Position numbers and translations under genes: made by a program. Below are positions 8,363-16,542 of a stretch of DNA of 42,515 nucleotides, piece by piece (within the stretch, counting starts at the first letter, position 1; every line of letters begins with the position of its first letter). The stretch covers positions 1 through 42,515 of the forward strand of contig JAGODU010000016.1 in NCBI GenBank assembly GCA_017998095.1. The letters are read 5' to 3'. The stretch comes from Prolixibacteraceae bacterium (lineage in GTDB: Bacteria > Bacteroidota > Bacteroidia > Bacteroidales > Prolixibacteraceae). The notes beneath the pieces were generated by a model, which saw nothing but the letters and a program-made list of their open reading frames with translations, was not told the DNA's origin and searched no databases.

Positions 8363-9241
8363 TTAGTTTCTCAAAGCTTCTGCACCTGAAGTTATTTCAA
8401 CAATTTCATTGGTAATTGCAGCCTGTCGGGCATTGTTATATTCAGTTGTAAGCTTGTCGATCATTTCATTAGCGTTTTCAGTGGCCTTATGCATTGCAAC
8501 CATTCTGGCACCTTGCTCAGCAGCATTAGAGTCGATAAGCATTCTGTATAATTGCATTTTAAGAGCTTGAGGTACAATTGATCCCATTATTTCATCACGA
8601 GATGGTTCAAAAATAAAATCATTCAGTACAACGTCCGTACTCTTTTTAGAAGGTAAAATAACAGGCAGAAATTGAACAGCCGTTAAAGTCTGAATAGCAG
8701 CAGCTTTGAATTTATTATATACAATATCAATTCTTTGAAATTTATTATCAAGGAAATAATTAATCAATACTTCTGCTAATTCTGATACTTTCTCAGAACT
8801 AAGATTATTCAACAATTCATTTGCATCTCCGATAATTTCAAGATCTTTGGAAGTAAGTCCTTTTTCAGCTTGTTTCCCAATAGTTATAAATTTGACATCC
8901 CCTGATTTAAATTGAAGGCTATAATTCTCAAATGCATGAATAATTGAATACTTTGTAACATTTGAATTAAAAGCTCCACATAACCCTCTGTTAGTACCGA
9001 TAACGACAATCAGTACATTTTTAATTTCAGGTTGCAGGAAATATTTGCTTTTAAACTCAACTCCGCCTTGTTCTAAAGATTCAATAATTTCCTGAAGTTT
9101 CTTATCATAAGGGATAATTTTAAGAATCTGATCCTGAGCTTTTTTAAGCTTAGAAGCAGAAACCATTTTCATAGCATTGGTAACTTGCTTCGTATTCTTA
9201 ATAGATACTATTCTATTCCTTATTTCCTTTAACTGAGCCAT
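8363..9241 (-). CDS. atpG: ATP synthase F1 gamma subunit
   Basis: The product is 292 residues. The conserved N-terminal helix (LKEIRNRIVSIKNTKQVT followed by NAMKMVSASKLKKAQ) and the C-terminal helix (TTEYNNARQAAITNEIVEIT, ending SGAEALRN) are the coiled coil that turns inside the alpha3beta3 head. The middle Rossmann-like part contains VVIGTNRGLCGAFN. It is the last gene of the cluster, 3 bp after atpA. Its stop codon abuts the stop codon of the convergent GH43-like gene, and I see no terminator between them. The call is secure. Confidence 0.98.
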   Translation of the reverse strand: MAQLKEIRNRIVSIKNTKQVTNAMKMVSASKLKKAQDQILKIIPYDKKLQEIIESLEQGGVEFKSKYFLQPEIKNVLIVVIGTNRGLCGAFNSNVTKYSIIHAFENYSLQFKSGDVKFITIGKQAEKGLTSKDLEIIGDANELLNNLSSEKVSELAEVLINYFLDNKFQRIDIVYNKFKAAAIQTLTAVQFLPVILPSKKSTDVVLNDFIFEPSRDEIMGSIVPQALKMQLYRMLIDSNAAEQGARMVAMHKATENANEMIDKLTTEYNNARQAAITNEIVEITSGAEALRN

Positions 9242-9244
9242 TTA

Positions 9245-10822
9245 CTATTTAAATTTAACAGATATTTCAGCAGCTGCTTTTTTTAGAGAGTTTTTAATTT
9301 CATCAGACAGGTTTCCTGATTTTAAATCACTGAGCACCTCCGGGTGGTTAAGCTCGAGGTAATCAATAAAGTCCTTTTCAAAGGAGCTTATATTATTCAA
9401 TGGAATATCGCTCAATAAATCTTCTACACCACAGAAAATAATAGCAATCTGATGTTCAATCTTAATAGGTTTATAGTGCCCTTGCTTTAATATTTCTGCA
9501 TTTCTGGCTCCTTTTGACAGTACTTTCTTTGTAGCGGCATCGAGGTCAGAACCAAATTTAGAAAATGCTTCAAGTTCACGGAATTGCGCCTGGTCGAACT
9601 TTAAAGTTCCGGCAATCTTTTTCATTGCTTTAGTTTGAGCGTGCCCGCCTACACGGGAAACTGAGATACCAACGTTAATAGCAGGTTTTATTCCTGAATT
9701 GAAAAGGTTTGACTCAAGGAAAATCTGACCGTCAGTAATAGAGATAACGTTAGTAGGAATATAAGCTGCAACATCGCCAGCCTGAGTTTCAATTACGGGC
9801 ATTGCAGTAAGAGAACCACCTCCTTTGACTTTACCCTTAAGACATTCAGGAAGGTCGTTCATTTGGGAAGCAATAGCATCAGATTCAATAATTTTTGCTG
9901 CCCTTTCCAGCAACCTTGAATGAAGATAGAACACATCACCAGGATAAGCTTCCCGGCCAGGTGGCCTTCTTAAGAGAAGAGAAACTTCACGATAAGAAAC
10001 AGCTTGTTTGGATAAATCATCATAAACAATCAAGGCGTGACGCCCTGTATCCCGAAAATACTCGCCAATGGATGCTCCGGCATAAGGTGCATAAAATTGC
10101 AGGGCTGCCGGATCGGAAGCCGTTGCAGATACAATGGTTGTATAATCCATTGCACCATGTTTCTCAAGGATATTTGCTAAATTAGCAATTGTAGATCCTT
10201 TTTGACCAACGGCAACATAAATACAGTAAACAGGATTTCCTTTTTCGAAATTTTCTCTTTGGTTTATTATTGCATCTATTGCTATCGTTGTTTTACCTGT
10301 TTGTCTGTCACCAATTATCAATTCTCTTTGACCTCTTCCAATCGGGATCATAGCATCGATAGCTTTAATACCAGTATGCAAAGGTTCTTTTACAGGCTGG
10401 CGGAAAATAACCTGAGGAGCTTTACGTTCCAAGGGCATTTCATATTTTTCACCTGTGACAGGACCTTTCCCGTCTATAGGTTGTCCCAGAGTGTTAATTA
10501 CTCTTCCGATAACGCCATCTCCTACCATTATTGAAGCGATTCTTTTCAATCGTTTAACGACATTACCTTCACGAATACCGGAAGAAGGTCCAAGCAGAAC
10601 AGCACCAACATTATCTTCTTCGAGATTCAGCACTATACCTTTGACTCCATTTGAAAATTCAATCATTTCATTTGATTCGACATTGCTCAGACCATGAATA
10701 CGAGCAATACCATCGCCTACTTGCAGAATAGTACCTATCTCATCAAATGAAGCTTCTGGTTCAAAACCTGCAAGCTGTTCCTTTAAAATTGCTGATATTT
10801 CAGCAGGTCTGATATTTGCCAT
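9245..10822 (-). CDS. atpA: ATP synthase F1 alpha subunit
   Basis: The product is 525 residues, standard for the alpha subunit. The Walker A motif [13 protein letters not shown] lies near residue 170, and the alpha/beta signature appears as [17 protein letters not shown]. The N-terminal beta-barrel starts at about residue 25 and the C-terminal helical domain ends ISVKFK. It forms the non-catalytic nucleotide sites of the F1 head. It sits between atpH (6 bp upstream) and atpG (3 bp downstream). Its usual partner atpD (beta) is not in this window. The start [17 protein letters not shown] is the usual one. Confidence 0.98.
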   Translation of the reverse strand: MANIRPAEISAILKEQLAGFEPEASFDEIGTILQVGDGIARIHGLSNVESNEMIEFSNGVKGIVLNLEEDNVGAVLLGPSSGIREGNVVKRLKRIASIMVGDGVIGRVINTLGQPIDGKGPVTGEKYEMPLERKAPQVIFRQPVKEPLHTGIKAIDAMIPIGRGQRELIIGDRQTGKTTIAIDAIINQRENFEKGNPVYCIYVAVGQKGSTIANLANILEKHGAMDYTTIVSATASDPAALQFYAPYAGASIGEYFRDTGRHALIVYDDLSKQAVSYREVSLLLRRPPGREAYPGDVFYLHSRLLERAAKIIESDAIASQMNDLPECLKGKVKGGGSLTAMPVIETQAGDVAAYIPTNVISITDGQIFLESNLFNSGIKPAINVGISVSRVGGHAQTKAMKKIAGTLKFDQAQFRELEAFSKFGSDLDAATKKVLSKGARNAEILKQGHYKPIKIEHQIAIIFCGVEDLLSDIPLNNISSFEKDFIDYLELNHPEVLSDLKSGNLSDEIKNSLKKAAAEISVKFK

Positions 10823-10828
10823 AGCTTT

Positions 10829-11368
10829 CTATTTTGATTCTAATTTTTTAGCTAAAAGATTTAATCTGGATGCTATTGAAGCATCAAACTGCATTCCGTC
10901 AATAGTAAAAATAAAACCTCCAATTAAGTCATTATTTATTTCAGATTTCAATTCAATAGTTGAGTTAAGTTTTGTTTCAAAAGCACTTTTTATTCTTTCC
11001 AGTAAACTTTGGTCTATCTCCCCTGCAACTATTAGCCGGGCTTGAATTACTTTATTTTTCGACCTTATAATATCAATAACATTAATAAGGATATACTTAA
11101 TGTAAGATTCCCGGTTGTTATCAATAATCAGTTTAAGAAAATTAAAAGTCATTTGATTTACTTCAGATGATAATATTTTTCTTAGAGTTTCAGTTTTTTC
11201 TCTTTCAGAAATACCTTTCTTAAGAAAATAATTCATGAACCCTGGATATTTTTCCAAGGCGTATAAAAGCATTTGAGAATCCTTTTCTATTTGATCAAGG
11301 ACACCCTGTTCTTCGGCCAGTTGAGCAAAGGCCTTTGCATAACGTACAGTTACTCTGTTTCTGTCCAT
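10829..11368 (-). CDS. atpH: ATP synthase F1 delta subunit (OSCP)
   Basis: The product is 179 residues, typical for the delta subunit. The N-terminal helical domain begins RVTVRYAKAFAQLAEEQG. The C-terminal part has the conserved IKSAFETKLN, then SEINNDLIGGFIFTIDGMQFD and SIASRLNLLAKKL. Delta joins the peripheral stalk (b subunits) to the top of the alpha subunits. It lies 3 bp after atpF and 6 bp before atpA, so translation is probably coupled. Confidence 0.95.
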   Translation of the reverse strand: MDRNRVTVRYAKAFAQLAEEQGVLDQIEKDSQMLLYALEKYPGFMNYFLKKGISEREKTETLRKILSSEVNQMTFNFLKLIIDNNRESYIKYILINVIDIIRSKNKVIQARLIVAGEIDQSLLERIKSAFETKLNSTIELKSEINNDLIGGFIFTIDGMQFDASIASRLNLLAKKLESK

Positions 11369-11371
11369 TAC

Positions 11372-11863
11372 TTAGTTTAATTCAACATCTTTGACAATAT
11401 CATTGACAAGCTTTTCATGCCTGTTTTTATCTTCAAGGTCAGAACGTATTATTTTGGATGCAATTTCGACGGAAAGAAAAGCAATCTGGCTTTTAATGTC
11501 ATTAATAGCAGCTTCCTTTTCAATTTCAATTTTTTTCTTTGCTTCTTCAATTATCCTGTCAGCTTCTTCCTTAGCTTTAATTTGAGCAGCCTGGATTATT
11601 TTATCCCTTTGTTCAACCCCTTCCTTCATCAGATTAAGTTTTTCCTGTCGTGCCATTTCAACAATAGATTTCTGCTCAATTTCGAGCTGTGCTATTTTTA
11701 AATCCGCTTCTTTAGCTGCGTTAAGTGAATTTTCAATAGTTGTTTCTCTTTTCTCAATTGCCCTTAACAAAGGTTTCCAGGCAAATTTTGTCAAGAAAAA
11801 CATAACAATAAGGAAAATCAAAGTAATCCAAATCATTGTACCTAAATGAGGAAATAGGAACAT
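11372..11863 (-). CDS. atpF: ATP synthase F0 b subunit
   Basis: With the start chosen here the product is 163 residues: a short N-terminus (MFLFPHLGTMIW), one membrane helix (about residues 8-27), then the FAWKPLL motif and a long charged coiled coil that reaches F1 as the peripheral stalk. The open frame extends 11 codons further upstream, to an ATG at 11896. I prefer the internal ATG at 11863 because family members begin shortly before the P-x-(L/I)G-x-x-(F/I)W motif. In addition, the upstream ATG lies inside the 3' arm of a terminator-like hairpin and the codons after it are its T-tract. It is followed by atpH after 3 bp. The function is secure; the start is an inference. Confidence 0.93.
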   Translation of the reverse strand: MFLFPHLGTMIWITLIFLIVMFFLTKFAWKPLLRAIEKRETTIENSLNAAKEADLKIAQLEIEQKSIVEMARQEKLNLMKEGVEQRDKIIQAAQIKAKEEADRIIEEAKKKIEIEKEAAINDIKSQIAFLSVEIASKIIRSDLEDKNRHEKLVNDIVKDVELN

Positions 11864-11882
11864 AGCAAAAATTTTAAAGTTT

Positions 11883-11925
11883 AAAAAAAACGCCATATTC
11901 AGGCAACCCCTGTATATATGGCGTT
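11883..11925 (-). terminator. Intrinsic-terminator-like hairpin inside the atp operon, between atpE and atpF
   Basis: On the minus strand AACGCCATAT (11925-11916) pairs perfectly with ATATGGCGTT (11898-11889). An inner CAGG/CCTG stem closes a GGTTG loop, and the last G is followed by eight T (complement of A-run 11883-11890). It starts 6 bp after the atpE stop codon. Placed here it would release part of the transcripts after the c subunit or protect the 3' end of an atpE-containing message, with read-through needed for atpF-H-A-G. Confidence 0.75.
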
Positions 11926-11931
11926 AACATC

Positions 11932-12207
<276 letters not shown>

Positions 12208-12212
12208 CTATT

Positions 12213-13283
12213 TCAAATTTTCTTTTTTTCCACATGCCCTTCATCAGTGGCCATTCCAAAATACATTGCAGATAAAAGTGTAAAGATATATGCTTGAATG
12301 AATGCTACAAGTAAATCAACAATAAGCATAAAAACACTAAATGCAACAGATATTAAAGAAGTTCCTGCACCAACGATAGGATTGAATAAAAAAGACATAA
12401 GGAAGATCAATGTCACTAATACACCTATAATCATATGCCCGGATAACATATTTGCAAATAACCTTATCATCAGGACAAAAGGTTTAATAAATATTCCTAA
12501 AAATTCAATGAAAGGGATCAAGGGAACAGGCAGCTTCATAAAAATTGGAACATCCGGATTAATAATATGGAGCCAATAATGTTTATTTCCGCTAACGGTA
12601 GTAATAATAAAAGTAAACACAGCAAGTACGCAAGTAACAGATATATTACCTGTAATATTTAATTCAAGAGGTAAAATTAATCCAATTAAATTAGCTAATA
12701 GAATAAAATGAAACACTGTAAGAAGAAAAGGCATGTATCTGTTGTATTTAGCTCCCGCAAAAGGTTTTGCAATATCATCACGAACAAACAAAACAAGTGG
12801 TTCAATAACATTCTGAATTCCTTTAGGTACTTCCATTGGAGTTCTTATTGTTCTACCAGATCCTGAAATAAAAAAGATCAATAAAATTAAAGCTACAATA
12901 GCAGAACCAATGACTGTCTTTGTAATTGAAACATCAAAAGGCACATATTGAGAGCCATCTGGAAGAATCTCAATTATCTTTTCTCTGCTAAGCCCTTCTT
13001 TACTAATGTAAAAAGGAAATTTTTCCTGCCTTTTATATAAATTGTGCGAAGAAAAGATGTGCAATCCGGTATGTTCACTGTAAAGAATAACGGGTAATGG
13101 TATAGCGATATCAGTTTTACCAATAGTAATGAAATGCCATTCATGGGAATCATTAATGAAGTTTGAAATACTCTCCACCGCATTAACCTCTCCTTTTCCT
13201 TCACCTTCATTAGCTAAAGATTGTATCGAGAATAATAAAAGGATAAATATGAATATTTTATCAACCAGCCTCATAATATACAA
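12213..13283 (-). CDS. atpB: ATP synthase F0 a subunit
   Basis: The product is 356 residues, longer than the roughly 270 of Escherichia coli because of an N-terminal exported-type extension: a signal-like helix (residues 8-24) and a polar segment to about residue 120, as is usual in Bacteroidota. The membrane core follows, with the essential arginine R274 in LMIRLFANMLSGH and a final helix pair ending AMYFGMATDEGH. It provides the two half-channels that pass protons to the c ring. A second ATG three codons in (13274) is an equally possible start. It is 53 bp downstream of the AtpI-like gene and 32 bp upstream of atpE. Confidence 0.96.
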   Translation of the reverse strand: MYIMRLVDKIFIFILLLFSIQSLANEGEGKGEVNAVESISNFINDSHEWHFITIGKTDIAIPLPVILYSEHTGLHIFSSHNLYKRQEKFPFYISKEGLSREKIIEILPDGSQYVPFDVSITKTVIGSAIVALILLIFFISGSGRTIRTPMEVPKGIQNVIEPLVLFVRDDIAKPFAGAKYNRYMPFLLTVFHFILLANLIGLILPLELNITGNISVTCVLAVFTFIITTVSGNKHYWLHIINPDVPIFMKLPVPLIPFIEFLGIFIKPFVLMIRLFANMLSGHMIIGVLVTLIFLMSFLFNPIVGAGTSLISVAFSVFMLIVDLLVAFIQAYIFTLLSAMYFGMATDEGHVEKKKI

Positions 13284-13336
13284 TCAAGATATAAATTTAT
13301 AAAAATGAAGTGAAATCAGGAAGGTATTGTCAGAAT

Positions 13337-13723
13337 TTATTTAGATTCATTAATAAGGCTCATCACCGATCTTACTTCATAAACAGCATAAGCTACATAT
13401 AAGATAAGATATACAACGAGAAAAATAACTGCATTCTCTTCATCAAATATTATATATAAAACGCCAAAAATGATATATATAAACATTTTAATTAATGAAA
13501 GCATCATAAATTTAAAGCTGAATTTAGAAATGTCCTTTTGGGAAATTTGGAGCATAAATTTATGAAGTACTAAAGTAGATACATAGTAAAATAGCAGTAC
13601 AAATGGTAAAATAGGGAGAAAATAGCTCTTTAAAACCGTCAAAAACAATATCAGTCCTATACCCAGAATAATCAAAGTATAAGTTGTAAGCCCTTTAATG
13701 AATCTCGAGAAACCATTTTCCAT
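13337..13723 (-). CDS. AtpI-like four-helix membrane protein at the head of the atp genes
   Basis: The product is 128 residues and almost entirely membrane: predicted helices at about 14-31, 35-55, 68-91 and 97-117, with short basic loops. Size, topology and position directly before atpB match the small AtpI/ATP-synt_I type proteins, which in other bacteria assist assembly of the c ring or ion uptake. Sequence similarity by eye is low, so the name rests mostly on context. It lies 60 bp after the bactofilin gene and 53 bp before atpB, on the same strand, and probably shares their transcript. No separate AtpZ-like gene is present between them. Confidence 0.65.
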   Translation of the reverse strand: MENGFSRFIKGLTTYTLIILGIGLILFLTVLKSYFLPILPFVLLFYYVSTLVLHKFMLQISQKDISKFSFKFMMLSLIKMFIYIIFGVLYIIFDEENAVIFLVVYLILYVAYAVYEVRSVMSLINESK

Positions 13724-13783
13724 AATATCAATATAAGGTAATGCAAAGATTCAACATTAACTATAATTGGGTCTAATTCTATT

Positions 13784-14125
13784 TTACTTACTCATAACAC
13801 AATTACCGGAAAAATTTGCTCCCGGTTCTATTAAAAGCTGACCTGTCGTAATATTTCCCTGGAAATTAGAAGTAGCTTTTAAAGCTAACAATTCAGTAAC
13901 ATTAATTTTTCCGATTAACATACCTTCAATCTCAGCTGATCTGCTTTCTACATCTCCTTCAATCTTTCCTCCGGGGCCAATTATCAATCTCCCCTTAGTT
14001 ACAAGGTTACCAATTAAAATCCCATCAATACGAATGTCGGATTCAGTTGAAATGTCTCCTGTCACATTTGTTGATTGAGAAATCAGATTTACTGACCCAA
14101 GATTATTTTCAGTTATTTTTGACAT
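13784..14125 (-). CDS. Bactofilin (polymer-forming cytoskeletal protein)
   Basis: The product is 113 residues. The whole central part is the DUF583/bactofilin beta-helix with its periodic G-x-(I/V) pattern: TNVTGDISTESDIRIDGILI, IGPGGKIEGDVESRSAEIEG, then FQGNITTGQLLIEPGANFSG. There is a short disordered N-terminus and no transmembrane helix. Bactofilins self-assemble into non-polar filaments at the membrane and position envelope or cell-shape enzymes. Its placement as first gene before atpI-like and atpBEFHAG, with a good -7 element upstream, suggests co-expression with the F0 sector. Whether it acts on ATP synthase is unknown. Confidence 0.93.
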   Translation of the reverse strand: MSKITENNLGSVNLISQSTNVTGDISTESDIRIDGILIGNLVTKGRLIIGPGGKIEGDVESRSAEIEGMLIGKINVTELLALKATSNFQGNITTGQLLIEPGANFSGNCVMSK

Positions 14126-14144
14126 AATCAGTATTTAAGGAAAA

Positions 14145-14152
14145 CAAATTTA
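14145..14152 (-). promoter_or_regulatory. Probable -7 element for the bactofilin-atp transcript
   Basis: The minus strand reads TAAATTTG, an exact TAnnTTTG match, 19 bp before the bactofilin ATG. No clear TTTG is seen at the -33 position. It lies downstream of the rpmF terminator, so it would drive the bactofilin-atpI-atpBEFHAG group. Confidence 0.4.
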
Positions 14153-14210
14153 ATAAAAAACTTTCAACTCCCTTAAATTACATTTTCATTTTATGTTTTA
14201 TGAATAAAAA

Positions 14211-14239
14211 ACAAAAAAAAATCCTGCTTTTGCAGGATT
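14211..14239 (-). terminator. Intrinsic terminator of yceD-rpmF
   Basis: On the minus strand AATCCTGC (14239-14232) pairs with GCAGGATT (14227-14220) around AAAA, followed by a run of nine T (complement of 14213-14221). It is about 30 bp after the rpmF stop. Confidence 0.9.
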
Positions 14240-14270
14240 CAATTCATATAGATAAGCTTTTATAGAAATT

Positions 14271-14456
14271 CTATGCAGTAACTTCTTTTTCAATTGCCAG
14301 TTTACCTCTGTAGTATCCACATTCAGGACATACAGTATGGTATTTTACAGATGCTCCACAATTTGAGCAAGATGAAATAGTTGCAGGAATCGCTTTATCA
14401 TGAGTTCTGCGTTTATCTCTTCTCGTTTTTGAGTGTTTATGCTTTGGATGTGCCAT
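14271..14456 (-). CDS. rpmF: Large-subunit ribosomal protein bL32
   Basis: The product is 61 residues. The basic N-terminus MAHPKHKHSKTRRDKRRTHD is followed by a zinc ribbon with four cysteines, C30-x2-C33 (CSNC) and C43-x2-C46 (CPEC), so this is the zinc-binding (C+) form. It follows yceD by 12 bp, the conserved yceD-rpmF arrangement, and a strong terminator ends the unit. An AGAAG stretch just before the ATG may help initiation. Confidence 0.98.
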   Translation of the reverse strand: MAHPKHKHSKTRRDKRRTHDKAIPATISSCSNCGASVKYHTVCPECGYYRGKLAIEKEVTA

Positions 14457-14468
14457 TTCTTCTAAACT

Positions 14469-15002
14469 TTACTTGTTATCTAATAATTTTTTTAATTCTT
14501 TCCATCTACCGTCAACCGGTTCTTCTTCAGAAACATCCTCAACAAGATATTCCTTAAGTTTTTCAACCATTTCAGGATTACATTCAGATTTTCCTTTTTT
14601 TTCAGGATGAATTCTTTTTATTGGTAATCCTAATATTATAATTTCATAAAGATACTGAGCTATATTTATTTGATGTTCTTCATAAGTAATTACTATAACA
14701 TCATCGCTCATTTCTTCTTCTTCGTGACCAAATTTAACGAACAATTTGTTATTAGCCTTGATTTTTTGGTTATAATTATCAAGACATCGGTCACAGATTA
14801 ATTCAACATGTCCTTTTACAGCAAAATCGAGAATCATCAAAGAGCTTTGTTTTGTTAATGTAACATCAGCCTTTAATGTGCCCTTTTTGACTTCGCTGTT
14901 TTCGAACTTATCAAAGAACTTGTCATCAATATTGAACTCAAAAAGATGAGTTCCTTCTTTTAGTCCTTTAAAAGCAATTTCATATTTAGATAGATAATTC
15001 AC
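14469..15002 (-). CDS. yceD: DUF177/YceD family protein, 23S rRNA accumulation factor
   Basis: The product is 177 residues. It has the DUF177 hallmark CDRCLDNYNQ (C70, C73) and the C-terminal KGKSECNPEMVEKLKEYL typical of the Bacteroidota branch. YceD homologues are needed for normal 23S rRNA accumulation and are co-transcribed with rpmF, as here (12 bp apart). The protein is cytosolic and acidic. The exact biochemical role is not established. A TACTTTTG -7 match lies shortly upstream of the start. Confidence 0.9.
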   Translation of the reverse strand: MNYLSKYEIAFKGLKEGTHLFEFNIDDKFFDKFENSEVKKGTLKADVTLTKQSSLMILDFAVKGHVELICDRCLDNYNQKIKANNKLFVKFGHEEEEMSDDVIVITYEEHQINIAQYLYEIIILGLPIKRIHPEKKGKSECNPEMVEKLKEYLVEDVSEEEPVDGRWKELKKLLDNK

Positions 15003-15021
15003 TGCCCTTTAAAAAGTTTTG

Positions 15022-15029
15022 CAAAAGTA
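15022..15029 (-). promoter_or_regulatory. Probable -7 element of yceD-rpmF
   Basis: The minus strand reads TACTTTTG, an exact TAnnTTTG match, 19 bp before the yceD ATG. This implies a leader of only about 12 nt. No TTTG is seen at the usual -33 spacing. Confidence 0.35.
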
Positions 15030-15125
15030 TAAAAATTTACCAAACCAATAAATATTTAGAGTTTTTTTTATAAAACTTTCAATAATAAATAAAATAAACA
15101 ATAATCCCCTAATAAAATTTCATTT

Positions 15126-15374
15126 TCATTGTTTTCTTGAAGAATAGAAATAATAAACAAAAGAAATTATTGAAGCTAAGAATAACAAACTCACTAATAT
15201 TAATCCAATAAGAATTATTTTATATTTCCATAGTTCAATTCCTTCTTCCATACCTTTTGAAAAGAAGGTGTATAAAACAAACAACTCACAAAAAGCAATC
15301 ACTACAATTGAAATGAGATTTAGTTTTAATAGCGTTCCCTTGTTAATTGTAGAAAATAAATTTCTTTTCATCAC
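15126..15374 (-). CDS. Small two-TM membrane protein coupled to the histidine kinase
   Basis: The product is 82 residues with two clear membrane helices (about 18-38 and 51-75), a basic N-terminus and the tail SSRKQ. I do not recognise a family. Its ATG overlaps the kinase stop in an ATGA arrangement (15371-15374), so translation is very probably coupled, and it is the last gene of the dxs-kinase unit. Conserved coupling would suggest a role with the kinase in the membrane, such as a signal input or modulator; this is inference. It is not a response regulator. Confidence 0.7.
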   Translation of the reverse strand: MMKRNLFSTINKGTLLKLNLISIVVIAFCELFVLYTFFSKGMEEGIELWKYKIILIGLILVSLLFLASIISFVYYFYSSRKQ

Positions 15375-16537
15375 TTATTCTTTAAAATTATCCTGAAAGT
15401 GGTAGCCTTTTTTGGTTCTGAATTTTTAAGAAAAATTTTACCTCCGTGAAATATTTCAATAATTCTTTTTGATAGGGAAAGTCCTAATCCCCAGCCTCTT
15501 TTTTTAGTAGTATATCCGGGCTGAAAAATAGTTTTAAATTTTGATTTTGCTATGCCTTTGCCATTATCAGTGACATCAATTATCACATCATTATCTTTTT
15601 CAAAAAGATCAATATTGATGACTCCATGGTTATTTTCAATGGCATCAACAGAATTTCTGACAAGATTCTCAATTACCCAACTAAATAAAGATGCTGAAAG
15701 AGGAACATATAGTTCATTTTTAACATTAAAATTCTGGGTTATTTCAATTTTTTTGGAAACTCTTGATTTAAGATACTGTATTGAATTATCAAGTACTTCG
15801 TATATGTTTTCAGGATACAATTCCGGATTAGAGCCAATCTTAGAAAATCTTTCAGTAATCTTTTCTAACCTGTCAGTATCTTTAACTAATTCTGAAATTA
15901 TTTTCGAATCAGTATTTTCTTCCTTTAAAAGTTCAACCCACGCTATTAAAGATGAAATAGGAGTACCTAGTTGATGAGCAGTTTCCTTTGCCATTCCTAT
16001 CCAAACAAGATTTTGTTCAGCATTTCTTGCAGAACTGAAAGCTATGTATGAGATTGCAATAAAAAGAATTATTACAGCCATTTGGAATACAGGATAATAC
16101 CTTAATTTAACAAGAAGAGAAGATTCCTTATAATAAAGATACTGCTCAACACCTCCACCAAGAGGTATCACAATTGGCTCCTGATGGTCTTTCATCTTTT
16201 CAAGTTCTCTTGCCAGTACCTTATCCTTGTTTTTAGCAGTGTATTTTATATTGCCATCAATGTTGACATTACCTTCCTGATCGACAACAATTATAGGAAT
16301 AGTATTATTTGCTGCAAGAACCTGATTCAGAAATTTATTTACTTCATTTCCTAAATCGTCATTAGTAGCGAACAACCTTGTTGCTTCTGCCCATCTTTCT
16401 ACTTTAGAACGTTCTTCGGAAGAAACCTGTTTTACCAGTTTATTTGTATAAAGTAAGGATCCAATTCCAATCAAAATAGCAGCTATAAAAATAATTTGCT
16501 TCCATCTCTTCTTTTTAAAATAGATATCTATAGCCAT
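15371..16537 (-). CDS. Membrane sensor histidine kinase without an adjacent response regulator
   Basis: The product is 388 residues. TM1 lies at about 13-33 and TM2 at about 148-169, leaving a periplasmic sensor of about 115 residues. Only about 19 residues separate TM2 from the phosphoacceptor, so there is no HAMP or PAS domain. The H-box is AKETAHQLGTPISSL (H188), the N-box ENLVRNSVDAIEN, the G1 box DNGKGIAKSK and the G2 box GWGLGLSLSKRII. All catalytic boxes are intact. The gene follows dxs by 5 bp and overlaps the next small membrane-protein gene by 4 bp. No response regulator is in the window, so the output partner must be unlinked. The signal is unknown. Confidence 0.92.
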   Translation of the reverse strand: MAIDIYFKKKRWKQIIFIAAILIGIGSLLYTNKLVKQVSSEERSKVERWAEATRLFATNDDLGNEVNKFLNQVLAANNTIPIIVVDQEGNVNIDGNIKYTAKNKDKVLARELEKMKDHQEPIVIPLGGGVEQYLYYKESSLLVKLRYYPVFQMAVIILFIAISYIAFSSARNAEQNLVWIGMAKETAHQLGTPISSLIAWVELLKEENTDSKIISELVKDTDRLEKITERFSKIGSNPELYPENIYEVLDNSIQYLKSRVSKKIEITQNFNVKNELYVPLSASLFSWVIENLVRNSVDAIENNHGVINIDLFEKDNDVIIDVTDNGKGIAKSKFKTIFQPGYTTKKRGWGLGLSLSKRIIEIFHGGKIFLKNSEPKKATTFRIILKNK

Positions 16538-16542
16538 ATAAT

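Noticed and set aside
9895..10697. Open frames on the plus strand opposite atpA (96, 110 and 80 codons)
   Set aside because: They mirror the strongly conserved alpha-subunit gene, have no domain pattern or promoter, and overlap one another.
11864..11896. Longer atpF starting at the ATG at 11896
   Set aside because: The extra 11 codons come from the terminator-like stem and its T-tract, and the family N-terminus fits the ATG at 11863.
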